This document shows, piece after piece, positions 13,093 to 28,955 of a DNA stretch of 64,000 nucleotides; within the stretch, counting starts at the first letter, position 1; the number at the start of each line of letters is the position of its first letter. The notes under the pieces were generated by a model. It saw only the letters and a list, made by a program, of their open reading frames with translations, searched no databases and was not told where the DNA came from. Position numbers and translations under genes: made by a program. The stretch lies in contig NC_092575.1 in NCBI RefSeq assembly GCF_037975245.1, positions 18,991,841-19,055,840 on the forward strand, read 5' to 3'. The stretch is from Apostichopus japonicus. Its lineage: Eukaryota > Echinodermata > Holothuroidea > Aspidochirotida > Stichopodidae.

Positions 13093-15794
13093 TCGAAGGA
13101 CAAAATATCACGAAAAATCTAACAGGAACGGCGAGTTTCGAGATACTTTTCGATGTTTTTAGTGATGCCGATTTCGTAACCTTAGTGACAGAATCATCTA
13201 CCATCGAGACAAACCAACAGGTGTATTTAAAAGCCGAGGTGAACCATATCACCGGATTAGATCTTATCGGCACCCATTGCTATACAACACCCAGCTCGGA
13301 CCCCAACGACAACACCAACTACACGATTATCACCGACGGGTGAGTTGTTACAAAGTTACTTTCAGAGGCGGAGGAAGAGGGCTCAATCTAGGGAGGGGGG
13401 TGGCACAAACTCTGAGGGGCAGTGGGACATGTGAATTTGACTTGAGGGGGCAAAATATGACAAAATCACCTCAAAACCTATCCCACAAAATGGATCCCCT
13501 GTGCATTTTGTTCCACAAACTTCAGCATTTTGATGTATTTCAAAACAGAACGACACTGTTGCATGTATTACGACTAGAATTTTTAACTGGGGCATTTCTA
13601 ATTGATGAAAAGGGGCATATTTTAAGGTTTTTACAAAACTGAAGAGGAATCGTGCCCCCTGCAGTGTACCTTGGATCTGTGTTCCGCCCATGTGAAAAAA
13701 GTTAGCCGATAGAGCCAATGAATTTGTGTTATAAAAGGATACACAAATAGACCGCCCTCCCCCACCCCCACCCACCCCCCCCCAATATATAGACAGACAC
13801 AGACAGACACACAGACCAAAATTCGGTGGACAGACTAATAGGGATTTAATTATCCGGACTGCCTGATGAACATTCAAAGTATGAAGTTTATATTTCATTC
13901 TAATATAGTCTGCAAATCGACACCGATTGATTTGAAAATATTCAATTTCTGACTTTCTCTAATTCCGTTCCTCTGACATAAGAGGAACAAAAAATTTCCC
14001 CGAAAGTTGTCGGGTGGTCAGGTGCGGGTGTTCATGTTTATACAGGGTCTAATAATAACAGAGATAAGAGCTCACATGCTTTCAGTGTAAAGCATCTGTG
14101 TACGTGGGATTAAAACTTACATCGAACTTTTGACGCGGATAGGTCGACAAAGTGACATACGGACGAACAGACTGACGAATGAGACGACTCGCTACGTAGC
14201 CTGCAGGAGTGATCTGCAATACAACACCAAAACTGAGAGAAATTATATGGATTGATATGTTAGACTTACCTGCATACAGGGGTCCGTTAATTTCGATTTG
14301 GTTGATAAAGTAAAGAGATTTAATAATGCTCTGACAAAATAGTCCGACGAGCTCAGAACCCAAGATTTGTTTTTATAATTCTGCATCCGATACGGCCTAT
14401 CTCATGCTCAGATGACCGCGATCGCTTGGTTTTGACAGGACTGGATTTGGGAGGCCCTGAATGGGCCAGACAAATTCCACACTCCCAAAAAATTTCCGTG
14501 AGGCCTGCCAAGACAGGTATTGTACTTACGTTAGTAATCCAGGCACACAGTGTATAGCGTATGTGCTATAAATTTGACGTAGAACTAGCTGCTACATATC
14601 ATGTAATTATGAACGTAACATAAAGAGGCAACATAATCATCTGATTTTTGTAAAAGATCATTTTCAGTGATATTTTATAATAGGTCGTTTAATCCGTTTT
14701 TCTTTTCGTTTTTTCCCCGTCTTACTTTGGGACCCACTACATTAGGGGACCATGGGCCCGGGCCAATCTAGCTCAATGGTTAATCCGGTCCTATGTGTGG
14801 GCTAATAGTGGCCAAATTCATGGCTTATGAAGGTTATCAATAAGGATCCCAAATTTTAGTGTAAACCAATTCTGAAAAGTTTTTCTAAAGGTAATCTTTG
14901 CTAAGTTTTCCGACCCTCTAAAGTATTCCCAGATTTTGACCACTGTTTATTTTGACAATCGATGGCTCAGCATGCATGTGGTAATATTAATTTTAATGGT
15001 AATATAAAGTAATGAGTTGAGTAAAATAGCTTTTGGAACTTCCAACACATGGTTGACCATTATTAGAATTCCCAGCATGATGTGAGCAATATTAATGAGT
15101 GTAATACTGCATAAGGTTTTTATACTAACGAGTTCTAATGACTTTATAATGGAAATAAAATAAAACTGTTAGCAAACTGCTTATCCACTAGAGAGCCTGT
15201 GTAAGAGAATGTGTAAAAGTAAGTTGGCCTGACGTTTCGATCTGACTTGGCATAGGCATAGCAATTCAATAATTGGATACGATATATAAGTTCAAGTATC
15301 TATGATAGGTGATGACAGGAAGTTTATGAGGGAAGGGTTATAACCGTGTCTCAATTTCATACATACGCAATATTCTATACAGGGGAGGATCCATTTTGTT
15401 TTATAAATGAGGTCTAGAAGCATCCTCTTTCGAAAACTATTAAAATTGTGTTAATAAATACCTTTATTTTTTTATTTGTGTGGGTGATTGAAGGGGGAGG
15501 GTTGTGGTGCCTCACACCCCTTCTGGATCTAATTTTGATTAATGTGAAGAGTCTGAAGAAAGTCGCTATAATGGGCAGCCTACCGCTCATTGATTCTGAG
15601 GAGGAATCTTCATATAGGCTAGACCTATTGTCCAATTTTCTTTCAGCTGCCAAGTGAAGTTTAACCTTTTCTTTTTCAACAGATGCTCGGAATCTGAGTT
15701 CATCACAAGCATACGACAAGACGTTTATACAGAGAAGCCAAACTTCGCTTTTGAAGCTCGAGTTTTTCGATTTACACATGATGACAGTGACTCG
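13093..15794 (+). CDS. Zona pellucida (ZP) domain gene, C-terminal half (ZP-C); partial
   Basis: Two exons are clear. Exon 13093-13339 encodes FEILFDVFSDADFV, then QQVYLKAEV and GTHCYTTPSSDPNDNTNYTI, ending ITDG at a GTGAGT donor in phase 2. Exon 15683-15794 completes the glycine and continues CSESEFITSI...FAFEARVFRFTHDDSDS, ending at GTAAGT in phase 0. The order (Cys, TP..DPN, LI.DGC, then FRF....DS) is the signature of ZP-C, the polymerisation half of extracellular ZP proteins. In the family the next residues are V-Y-L-H-C. No exon encoding them was found within about 5 kb, nor a ZP-N half between 12036 and 13092. The gene is therefore truncated, has distant exons, or lacks ZP-N. Its partner in the extracellular matrix cannot be told from this piece. 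Confidence 0.78.
13345..15680. other. Intron of the ZP-type gene
   Basis: Contains poly-C and poly-G tracts at about 13755-13785 and a GC-richer patch just after the donor (13360-13640) that resembles old transposon debris. No further exon was recognised. Confidence 0.5.
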
Positions 15795-16562
15795 GTAAGT
15801 CTGGCATAGACTTAATGTAACCTTAGTGCTACCTTGCCATATTTTTTATATTATACCGTTAACGTTAACTGTGTACACAAGGTTCTTTTATATAAGTTGG
15901 ATGGATCCACAATACCAAGAAAAAAGTTCATTCAAGCTTCATCTTAGAAGTTATATTTAAATGTTTTCAGACCTCTCTTGACCACAAACAAGGGTGTTTC
16001 TGTGCCCGATAAGGTGGACCCACAAATATCTGGGACGTGATATTTATGCACGCTTTATTTTACGTATTATCATGTTTACAAAGCCTTCTGATCTTTGACA
16101 TCTGTTGACCTCCATAGAAAAAAAGCGGAATTCTTGTACTTAATATGGTAAATCCAAATACCATGTATGAAGTTAATCAAAGCGTTGCTTTTTGGAGTTT
16201 CAGTGTTTACAAGGCTTTCCGACTTTTACCTCTGTTGACGTCCAATGACTTTTGATCTCCATAGGATAAAACAGAATTCTTGTCCTATACCCACCATATT
16301 ATAGCGTGCATGGACTACCATGGCAATTACAAATTTTCCCACCATGACCAATACAATTTGACCTATACTGAGAGGCGAAATTTAAGCATAGCACTTCCTA
16401 GCTGACACAGTTGAGTAAACCAGTTCTCTCGTTATGCAAACTCTCCTGTTTCACCAAAACGAATTTCCAAAAACGTCTTAAATCCATGCATTATCATAAT
16501 AATGATGATAGCTGCACACGTGTAAAAAAAAAACAGTATCTTCGGGATAGGTCCACTTATAG

Positions 16563-16933
16563 CAGGGGTGGGCAACCTTTTTGAATGAATGGGCCTGATA
16601 TAAGGGGTGAAAAAATTGACTGGGCCGCACCTAACCAACGACCTGCTGTTAATTTCAAACGTTTGATACAGAGGACTTTCAAGCAATAGGTGTGTGTACT
16701 TAATCATTATTCACAAAACATAATGTCAATACAGTACAGTTGATAATAATGGGGATAATAGGCCTACCTGACAGCATCATTAGTGCAGATAAATTCTAAG
16801 CAGCTAGCTCGTTTTTTGTGATGATGTAAAATAGATTGATTTTTTTCTTTTTCTTGAGATAACCCTCACGGGCCGCAAAATAAATCACTGGCGGGCCGCA
16901 TGTGGCCCGCGGGCCGTAGGTTGCCCACCCCTG
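16563..16933. mobile_element. hAT-type MITE, 371 bp, with 8-bp target duplication
   Basis: Termini are CAGGGGTGGGCAACC and its exact complement GGTTGCCCACCCCTG. A perfect 8-bp duplication, ACTTATAG, flanks the element at 16555-16562 and 16934-16941. CA(G)GGGTGGGCAACC ends with 8-bp duplications are typical of the hAT superfamily (Charlie-like). It has no transposase frame, so it is a non-autonomous element. Confidence 0.95.
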
Positions 16934-17263
16934 ACTTATAGGGACTCTTCTCACAATGGTTAACTTTTCAGGCGAAGGATGAACACTTCCAGTAGGCTAT
17001 ATACTCTAATGGTGTATGGCGCAGTATTATCTACGATAAAGGCTGTAATTGAACAACATGGGACAATAAAATCATTACTCAGTAAATCTGCTTTTTCTCT
17101 TTATCTTCCTAACTTAGCTCTACTTTCACTGTACACTGACTTTATGCAACCAAGGTACCTGTGCACCGGGAACATGTTTGTCAAAACGACGAAAACGATC
17201 TACGAATGCTAAGGTTTACTCAAAAGTTTCCACCGGGCTGGTCATATCCAAGTGAACTTAATT

Positions 17264-17738
17264 GGTAAGCATAGTATAGTGTAGTATGATGTAGTAAAGT
17301 ATAGTATAGTATAGCATAGTATAGTGTAGTGTAGTGTAGTATAGTATAGTATTGTATAGTGTAGTGTAGTGGGTATAATGTAGTGTAGTATGGTATAGTA
17401 CAGTATAGTACGGCTTAGTATAGTATAGTATCGTTTAGTACGGTAAAGTATAGTTTAGTACGGTAAAGTATGGTATGGTATAATATGGTATGTTATTTGT
17501 ATATGATATGATATGATATGATATGATATGATATGGTATGGTATGGTATAATATGGTAAGTATAGTATGGTATGGTATGGTATGATATGGTAAGTATAGT
17601 ATGGTATGGTACGGTATGGTTTGGTATGGTACGGTACGGTAGAGTATGGTATGGTATGGTATGGTATGGTGTGGTGTGGTGTGGTGTGGTGTGGTGTGGT
17701 ATGGTATGGTATGGTATGGTATGGTATGGTATAGTACC
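17264..17738. repeat. Pentanucleotide microsatellite, TATAG grading into GGTAT
   Basis: Blocks of AGTAT/AGTGT pass into ATGAT, GGTAT and GGTGT pentamers over about 475 bp, showing successive homogenised variants. The minus-strand open frame of repeated His-Thr-Ile-Pro-Tyr here is a by-product of the 5-bp period. Confidence 0.97.
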
Positions 17739-17739
17739 G

Positions 17740-20560
17740 TAAGTGATATTTCATATATATAGCGTTATATACAAGTGACATAAATGTGCTGTAAAATGTT
17801 CATAAAAAAAATCAAGCATAAAACAACGTTGTTAACAACCGTTGTGACGACGTTATAACGTTTTTGATATAGATGAAAGTTAAGTTAGTATCGGAATATG
17901 GTTGGATCCAAGATTTCTCGAAAGGGGGATAGCATCGGTAGATATCGAAATTACTACCGAAATAACGGTGCATTTATAAGAAAACATCGGTTAAATGTAA
18001 AGGTTACACGTACACAAAGCGTGCTGAAAATTTGTCCACAACTTACCATGGTAATCAATAAAACTGATATTTTTGTAGCTAAGTTTTTGGTTCTGCGCCA
18101 AAACATTTCAGATGGTGTGGGTGGGGTTGGGGCATATTCGGCCTTTATTTTTTTTTAAACCTCTCTGCATAGTATTAACGTCGAGTATAGATTTTACCAT
18201 ACTACGTGGTAATAAAGCCATGAAATATATTGTCCTCCTGGGTGCAATGTTGCTCGAAATACGCTAGAAATTCGATTAAATTTTGGCTTGTGATGGGAGG
18301 GGAGAAGGGGAGACAAAATTCCGGCCCCTCCATTATTTCCCTGACCCGATATTGACATAAGCCTCTGCTACGGAACCAACTTACTGTCAAAAGCCCTCAA
18401 GCCTTGCACAAAGAAGGCTATACTTCTACAATAAAAGTTCAACGAACCTGCTTTAATCTTCCACTGTAAACTCAGTGCCCAATCGATATTTTCCAAACAT
18501 GTAATCTGCTTACCACCTCAGTACTGTACGGAACGTTTAAGAGATTTTAAGTTTATTGATACCGTAATATCCGAAATGGTTCGATGTTTAGATGTTAGGA
18601 TATTAAGATCTTCCCAAACTTCTTCCCAATATTTCAATACTAGCCACAATAACAATCAGATATCGTGGTCATATTGATCTTAGTATATCAATATTTTGTT
18701 GTTTTCAATGTTATCTTTATGTCGTGCTGAGTGATTACATCTCAACAAAGCGTTAAGATATCAAAATTCTACTTGAAAACCTGAGTGAGGCGTCTTTAAG
18801 GATTTTGAAGTAGTTTGTTTACTTGGTAGATCACACAGTATCAACTGGTATGCAATATACACAGCAAATGGTTACAAAGATTCATCATCGATGCGACTAG
18901 TATTCAGACAAACTCGGTAAACAACCTCCCTCTACATTATGAATCGAAAAATAAAATATCATATTGAAGGAATATGGATTTGGTTATATTCTTCTTCTGT
19001 GTTTTATTTTAGTTTATGGCCGACAGTTTTGACAACATTTCTGCTAACCACTATGGTGAACATGTCTGATATGACAGGTGCGTACTTAATATCACGTTTC
19101 TTTTCTTTCCACAGACTTTAACTGATATATATGCAAGATGTCATCCAGGCTGAAAAAGACTCACCGCGCCCCCCACCCCCCCCCCACCCCACCCAATATA
19201 TTTGTAAATAATGCTTGCCTTTGAAAATATTACTTGGGAATTAGTTTTTATGCTTCCGTGGTTTGTAGATTTTAACTAATATTCTTGAGAAAACGCGTTT
19301 GTTACAATGAAGACTCTGATTATTGAAACGACATATACAAATGATTTTACAACTTTTGTAGTCTGTAGACGATACTTTAAAATAGCTCAATGACTTTGAT
19401 CAAGATACAAATAGAGGTGTCCAACGGTGTTCTCGGAAAAATACCCCACCGGTTCCACCTCGCAATCACCAACGGTTATGCCACTGTCCAATGTAAACAT
19501 TCGCCTCAGATGTAGGAAGCAATTGATTCCAGAATCCTTTCAACCCAAAAGCTATTATAGACATCACTTGTGCCATACATTACTTCGATCCATGAGGAAG
19601 GTCAAATTTTGGGAGATTTGTGCTGCAACCAAAAAATATCCAAGATCCCGTGACGACGTCGATTATGAGTGTAGATCTAAAAGATCATATGAAATTTTGT
19701 AAAGAGAGAGTCGGTGGGGATGGCCGGCGGATGGGAGGGACTGCATTCCTTCTGTGTCTATGATTTACCACAAATTCACAATGGCTGGATATTTACCACC
19801 CCCCCCCCCCCGGCATCTTCTCCAACATCATTGTTCTACTTCAATGAATGGTTTTACTATCTACTTCTGTTATATAGAGTCCGTTTACGTTTTAGGATAA
19901 TATCTAGGGCAGCGGTATGCAAACATTTTGACCCACGACCCAGGATATGTCACGAGGACTGACCTCCATCCATCGGAACACATGACAATTGCTTGGACTA
20001 TATGCTTGATGTTACGAGAACTTTAATCGACTTCCGTCGGCTAGCTAAAAAAAAAACTGAAGATGACTTTCCGACGTCTGGGAAAAAAACGTGACCTAGC
20101 GAAAAACAAAATCCCAACCCACCTTTGTTTCGAGACCCATAGTTTTTGTGGACCGTTGATGTGTAATAACATGCAGTTTATATTCATTTATATCACATTT
20201 CTATCTTTATTACTATTTTCTTCCATCTTAAATCTTAAGTTTTTTTTTTTTTTTTATCTAAGCCCAAATTTACAATACAAGAGTAAAATGTTTCATTCGT
20301 CCATGTTGTACAAAATCACGATAGCATTCTTTCTCAAGGCTGTCCGGATTACAAATAAAAGTATTTTCTTCTTCAGAAGAGGCTTCTCATTTACGTAATG
20401 GATTTATTTACCTACAGTAAAATAACAGTGTTCATATTCCTTTATGAATCAGTATGGATAACTATTTACTAAGTTCAGTTTACAATGTAACTTATGTAAA
20501 TGGTTAATGTAATTTGACTTATTACCTCAACGTCACTCCAAGATGGACCCCAAAAAAATA
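17740..20560. other. Anonymous DNA downstream of the ZP exons
   Basis: No ZP continuation was identified. A segment at 19013-19077 has an acceptor-like TTTTAG and a donor-like GTGCGT but no family resemblance. A hAT-like end (CAGCGGTATGCAAACATTTT) sits at 19911 without a detected partner. Poly-C runs occur at about 19170 and 19800. Confidence 0.4.
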
Positions 20561-20875
20561 ATAATAACGCCTCTTATGATCTTTTAGCTCTCAAATCGTC
20601 TTTTCTGTCTTCTTCTCGTTAATTCCACAAGTATATATACTGGAAAACATTTAACTTTGATGTCTCTAAGATTAAACAGAAAGTCGTGTCAGGAAGGAAT
20701 TAGTAGGAATATAAAACCTGAAATTACTAGATTGAAAATATCGCGCTTTTGCACTGACTAGAGTGATCTTGTAAGAATAGCAATCCAATGAAACACAATT
20801 GTCAATTTAAGTTTTGATTTAATTTTTGATTGAAAGTCGTTCAGGTAAGATTAAATTGCCAATCAGTCAAATGAA

Positions 20876-20876
<1 letters not shown>

Positions 20877-20934
<58 letters not shown>
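20877..20934. repeat. (TA)n microsatellite
   Basis: Uninterrupted AT dinucleotides of about 57 bp, absent at the equivalent place in copy B near 40030. Confidence 0.97.
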
Positions 20935-20937
<3 letters not shown>

Positions 20938-21509
20938 CGAATTCCACCATATTTTGCTGGGCAACTTTTTTAAACTTTCAATTGAGAGGATTATCAAAGA
21001 AATAGGTACATCTTTTACACATCCTGGCTTCAGGTCACTTTATAATTTAATGCCCCTCGTTGGACCATCCGTACTAGTACCAATGGTATGGTAATATAAT
21101 TATCCCAAGAATGTATATAGGAAGTCCACTCTAAAATATTCCTGAATTTCATATCTTTGTTTACTTATCGAGTGAAGATAGATTTCAAATTCTTTGGATA
21201 GATTATGGATTATGGACTAATAACACATTTTATTCATCCTTACGTATATATCAGATAACTTTTAAAGTATGGTAGTAACAACAGACAATATGAAAACATT
21301 TAAGAAATTATTGCCTTTTCATGATTAATTTGTTATATTTTTAGATTGACATATTCATTCGAAACAAATAAATTAAAGTAATAAAATCACACTTTACCTG
21401 AAGATGAGTTCATATCTTTTTGTGTGTGTGCGTGTGTGTTTACTTATCATTTACCTTCAGGTGCAATTAAAGCGGGTTCAGTTTCCATGGTTTCCGTTCA
21501 AAAAGTGCA

Positions 21510-22434
21510 TTAGTCGTGCACGCAAAATGCTCACTACTGAGGCAGCCAAGCTAGCTGTGCACACATTAGTTACCTCCAGGTTGGACTACTGCAACAGCCT
21601 CTTGATTGGTGTAAACAAATCCCTAATCACTAAACTTCAGAATGTCCAACGCACCTCTGCTCGCATCATTGTCAAGCGTAAGAAGTATGACTCTTCTCAC
21701 ATCGGAACTCATTGCTCTTCACTGGCTCCCTATATACAACAGCGCATTAAATTCAAAGTTCTTCTTCTTGTGTACAAAGCTCACCATAAACAGTCGCCAT
21801 CCTACATATCTGACTTACTACAGCTGCAAGCACCACGCAGACAGCTTAGATCATATACATCTTCTCCTCACTTTATCGTGCCCAGAACCCATGCTGTGTC
21901 ATTTGCAGATCGCTCACTCTCCTGCTATGGACCAAAAGAGTGGAACACTCTTCCAAATCACACAGGCGCGTAGCCAAGGGGGGGGGGGCGAAGGGGGCAG
22001 CCGCCCCCCCCCCCTTGAGCATATTTTTAAATTTTTTTTTTAATGTTTTTATGATATCGCTAGTATTTTCAAAGAGAAAATGCTAAAATGCAACTTACAA
22101 GGCCTGGGAATTGCCATTTCCAGAGATCTGGGAGGCATTTACAGCCAAAATTTTCTTGTACGCTTCGCGCCAACCATGGTGGCGCTCCGCTTAGAAAGTT
22201 TGCAATGCCGAATCTACAGTTTTGCCCCTCCCTTGGCAAATTCCTGGCTATGCGCCTGAAATCACATCAAGGATGCTCAGACTATTCATATTTTCAAGAA
22301 ACTGCTCAAATGTTATCTTTTTCAAGAAGTGTATTGTAATTAATTTCATGTAACTGTCTTGGGCGCCTTTGAACAACTTTTGTTGATTTTGGCGCTATAT
22401 AAATGTCTTCTGAGTGATTGATTGATTGATAGCG
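21510..22434 (+). mobile_element. LINE (CR1/L2-like) 3' fragment, split by a MITE
   Basis: The translated part (TSRLDYCNSLLIGVNKSL, then IQQRIKFKVLLLVYKA, RRQLRSYTS, and GPKEWNTLP) is the post-palm C terminus of a CR1/L2-like polymerase. The frame is damaged: LHWLP is shifted relative to its neighbours around 21700. After the MITE at 21963-22258 the element continues to GCGCTATATAAATGTC and a (TGAT)n tail near 22430. Copy B lacks it at the matching site near 40540, so it inserted after the duplication. Confidence 0.88.
21963..22258. mobile_element. hAT-like MITE, 296 bp, nested in the LINE
   Basis: Ends are CAGGCGCGTAGCCA and TGGCTATGCGCCTG, inverted with one mismatch. A perfect 8-bp duplication AAATCACA lies at 21955-21962 and 22259-22266. 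Related elements lie at 45854-46110 and 55719-57262. The interior shares the block TTTTCTTGTACGC..CGCGCCAACC with the 57.1-kb element. Confidence 0.95.
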
Positions 22435-23851
22435 GGGTTCCACTTTCCCTTGATAAGTTAATACTGAAGAGTGCAAAATTAGGTTACAGTGATAAACAAA
22501 GGATGAAAGAGCACTTTTGTACATGAGATTGTTCATGAGATGTTAAATGTATATTCCGGTGGCAGATAACAAATTCTAGACGCTTTTTGCATTTATAGAT
22601 CATAAACAACATCCTCGTAGCATTTTGCATGGTAATGATATTAATTTTTCACATTTTGGTGGTATTTTGCATCTGGCAACAACAGAATGACTGATTTCAA
22701 CACTCAATATAATATTTAACTCACAGTTGCATTAAAATGTATCACTGAATACAGAAAACCTTGATTTCAAATCAAACATACCAGATGATTTCAAGAATAA
22801 ATCAACAAGAAGATTTTGTCAAAAGTAAACCTTCTAGAGAAAGTTGTTCTTACGGAATCACGGTCCTTCTTCAGGACTTTCATTATTTACAAATGTAAGA
22901 ATGCTGTATAGTGTTTCAACTCTAGGTTGGTAAATAGCACTTCCAAACCATGTAAAGGAAAGGGTTATTTACTCTTGCTGCGCAAAATCTCTGACACCAA
23001 CTGCAGGCCTGACTTTACACAGCTCTGTTTTTGTAAGAAAAGGTTGGAGTATATGTTATAATGACAGTATTAGTAAAGACTATTACCACAAAGGCTGTTA
23101 TATAATATTTACTATATTGAGATTGAGTAAGCTTTAAATCCATTTAGACATCACTCCATGCAGAAATAACACATGTGACGTAGGTTCATTCATCATACAT
23201 CAGTCGCTATGTAAATACTTGTAATTAACACTAGGCAGAAATAATCATATATGGACTCTGTTAGGATAACATTTCTTCTATATCTATAAGCATATTTTCA
23301 TGTAGCACAGAAAGATAGTTGGTCTGACTTTATTCAAGTTTAAAGAGCAGTTTCTTGAAGTATAAGTGGTTGTGTCAGTAAAGATGTTCATTTAGTAAGC
23401 ACTCATATTGCATCTCTTGTGTGGCAAAGAGAATTGTTCTCCCTTTGTATAACACTTCTCACAAAAACATCGGCATCCTTTATTTAACACTAGGTTAAAA
23501 TATTGCACATAGCGACTGTGTGTGAGTAAAACTGTCATCTACTATACATCCTTTAACATCCCTTTGTATGTGACATAGGGAATAGTTCTTCCAATGTGAC
23601 AAACTTGCAACAAAAACGTCATCCTTCTACTCAACACTAGGTTGAAATATGAAATACACTGACTTTCTTAGGAAAGACTGTCACTCATCTCAATGTATGT
23701 GAATGTGCGACTAGTCTTAATTCCAACTCATTCTCAACTACATCTTTGTTCTTCACTTGGATTTACTGTCCTCTTCACGCTCAGATTCATCACGAGGTAT
23801 CCATCCCGTCTCTGAAGTTTCTCGTTAATGCAGACCTTCATCTGCTTTCTT

Positions 23852-26524
<2,673 letters not shown>

Positions 26525-26940
26525 CTATAGAGAGTAAACACGAAACATCTATCAACTTCAAAATTATTATCAAGGAGGACATTTTCAAAGTTAATCTCAT
26601 ATGTTTTTGTTACCTTTCCGAATTCTGTTATTCACCTATAAGGGAGAAAGATTTAAAAAAAAGGGCAAAGACCAAAATGTATTTACTCCCTCACCTTAAA
26701 ACATTATGAAGAAACAAACACAGAAAATGTTAATAAAGATCAAACTGATTGGTTTTGGTTCAATTATTTCAGGAGACAATGAGTCAAAAAGATGGAATAT
26801 TAAGCAGAAGAATAAGCACACTACACTTGACATTTGCTGAATTGCTACTTGAAGAAAGAAAGAAAGAAAGAGAGAGAAAAATATGGCCGTATGTCTTCTA
26901 ATGTTTTGCAATCTCCCAACAAAATAAACATTTCTACATT

Positions 26941-28600
26941 TCTACAGAAGCTTAAAAGTGCCATCAACATAAGAACATCTTTTCCCAATAAGTTGACATT
27001 TTTCAGTAAATTGTTTAGATAACAAGATCTTATAAAAAATTAGAAAAATGTTGGATTGCTCAGTTGCTTTAACTGAGCAATTGCAAAATGTTCTGCAAAA
27101 TGTTTAATTGACAATTGATCATATCTCGTCAAATTCAACATTTTTCTGCAAAATGTTCAATTGTTCACTTCAATCCATATGAGCAATTGAACAATTTTCT
27201 GCAAAATGTTTAATTGACAACTTATCGTATCTTGTCAATTTAACATTTTTCTGCAAAATGTTGAATTGTTCACTTCATTCCATCTGAGCCATTGCTCCTA
27301 AATGATTTCTTAAATCATTTCCTACATGCCATCAGTCATAATTCGCAAAATATACAACAATTTAAGGAGTTTTGAGACAAAGTTTGCTGTTATTGCTGTA
27401 GTTTTTTTAATGCAAAGATTTTCACTCAACCCACTTGCGAGTGTAAGATAGGTGCTCTTTCGACCCATAGATTTTCATTGTCATATAGTCTTAGGACTCG
27501 CGCACACCTAGCTACGTACTGTATAGAATATACCTAGTACTATAGGAGCCCTGTGTAACAGATGCTTAGCTATCTTCTTAGGTATTTTTGCAGATGTTTT
27601 ATGTTTGAGACACTACAGTATAGGCATTGCTGCTTATTTATGATTTTGCGACGTTTTACTTCGTCCATCACTTACCTTTGGTGGAAAAAAAAGTTTGGAT
27701 TTCATACTGCACAGAAACGTAATTGCAATTATGTAGCGCAATGTATCTGCCTAACTATAACCTTTCTTCATAGAAAGTATTCATGTTGTAGATCTGTACT
27801 ATGGGGACTTAAACAGTCATCATAGTGGCGAGTGAATTTAAGGAGTTTTGAGACAAGTTTGCTATTATTGCTGTAGTTTTTATATGCAAAGATTTTCACT
27901 CAACCCAGTTGCGAGTGCAAGATAGCGGGCGGGGGGATTTGGATTTGCCATATTGAGGAATCCTGTTGCTTTGAGGTCAAATATCATTTGAGGTCGCCAG
28001 AGGTCAAACTCTGAAACTCTTTTACATGATATCTAGGAATCGTGGATACTTCTATACTTGGTGTGTGGTTGCATCACATTGAGTAAAAGACCCCAATTGT
28101 TTTTGGTGGAGGTGTGTTTATTGCTACGTACAGTAGACTGTACATTGTAACAACTAGTTCTGGTTACTAACAAACAGAAGTCTAGTGTTATGAAGACATC
28201 GAAACCTCAATGCATTTTGCATTCTGGGTAGTAACTCCATCACGAATTGAGTAGTTTAGTTAAAGGATTAGTTCAGGTGTTATACATGTTTATCTTATAT
28301 GAATGAAGACAATAAAAGAAACACAATGATGAAGAAACTGTTCAAATATCTTATTCCGTTATGGAGATATTCAAGTTTAAAGTTCTATCTGATTGTGTAG
28401 AAACTGCTGAAATCCGACTAGCTGTGATGTCACATCCTCACATTTCTGAAAGTCTTTGTTATTTTATTAAAATATTTTGTGAGATTTTATGACTTACAAC
28501 CAAAAGATATGTCATGTGGATCTCATATTTGTCAAGGGAAGTATCAGAGATTTAACATCTGAAGAATTTTTTATTATATTTTTTATATTTGTGAAAAAAA
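26941..28600. other. Repeat-rich intergenic DNA
   Basis: 27040-27300 holds diverged copies of a block of about 130 bp with words such as CAATTGTTCACTTCA and TTTTCTGCAAAATGTT. About 95 bp beginning AATTTAAGGAGTTTTGAGAC occurs twice in direct orientation, at 27358-27455 and 27836-27925. 27940-28240 is an inverted copy of the 2241-2500 family. The 27562-27825 open frame has no recognised family. Confidence 0.6.
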
Positions 28601-28616
28601 ATGTAATTTATCTTTA

Positions 28617-28955
28617 TTGAAATATATCCACATAACATACAAAGATCACAAAACCAATAAGTGGATAAGGGAACAGACAAAGGTACAGGATATAATGGAA
28701 GTAATCAAACATCGTAAATGGACATGGGCCGGCCATGTCACTAGAAGGGGAGATGGAAGATGGAGCACGCTAACCACTGTATGGACACCGCTTGACGGGA
28801 AAAGGAACAGGCAAAGGAAGAGATGGAGAGATGAAATACAGAAATTCTGGAATGAAACCAATTGGTACACACATGCAAGGGAGAGAGAGACTTGGAGATA
28901 TCATGCTGAGGCCTTCATCCAGCAGTGGATCGACAACGGCTGAAGAAGAAAGAAA
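28617..28955 (+). mobile_element. LINE 3' fragment, copy 2 (GAA-tailed family)
   Basis: An open frame of about 108 codons ends at 28941-28943. It contains DIMEVIKHRKWTWAGHVTRR and KRWRDEIQKFWNETNWYTHA, the C-terminal tail after the polymerase in a non-LTR retrotransposon. It is followed by GAAGAAGAAAG. The last 220 bp are almost identical to 8658-8895, so both derive from one young family. Confidence 0.87.

Noticed and set aside
17455-17781. Minus-strand frame rich in His-Thr-Ile-Pro-Tyr
   Set aside because: Direct translation of a pentanucleotide microsatellite.
19427-19702. Possible continuation of the ZP gene (cysteine-containing frame)
   Set aside because: The phase-0 V-Y-L-H-C start expected after 15794 is missing, and the cysteine spacing does not fit ZP-C. 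It is left as anonymous DNA.
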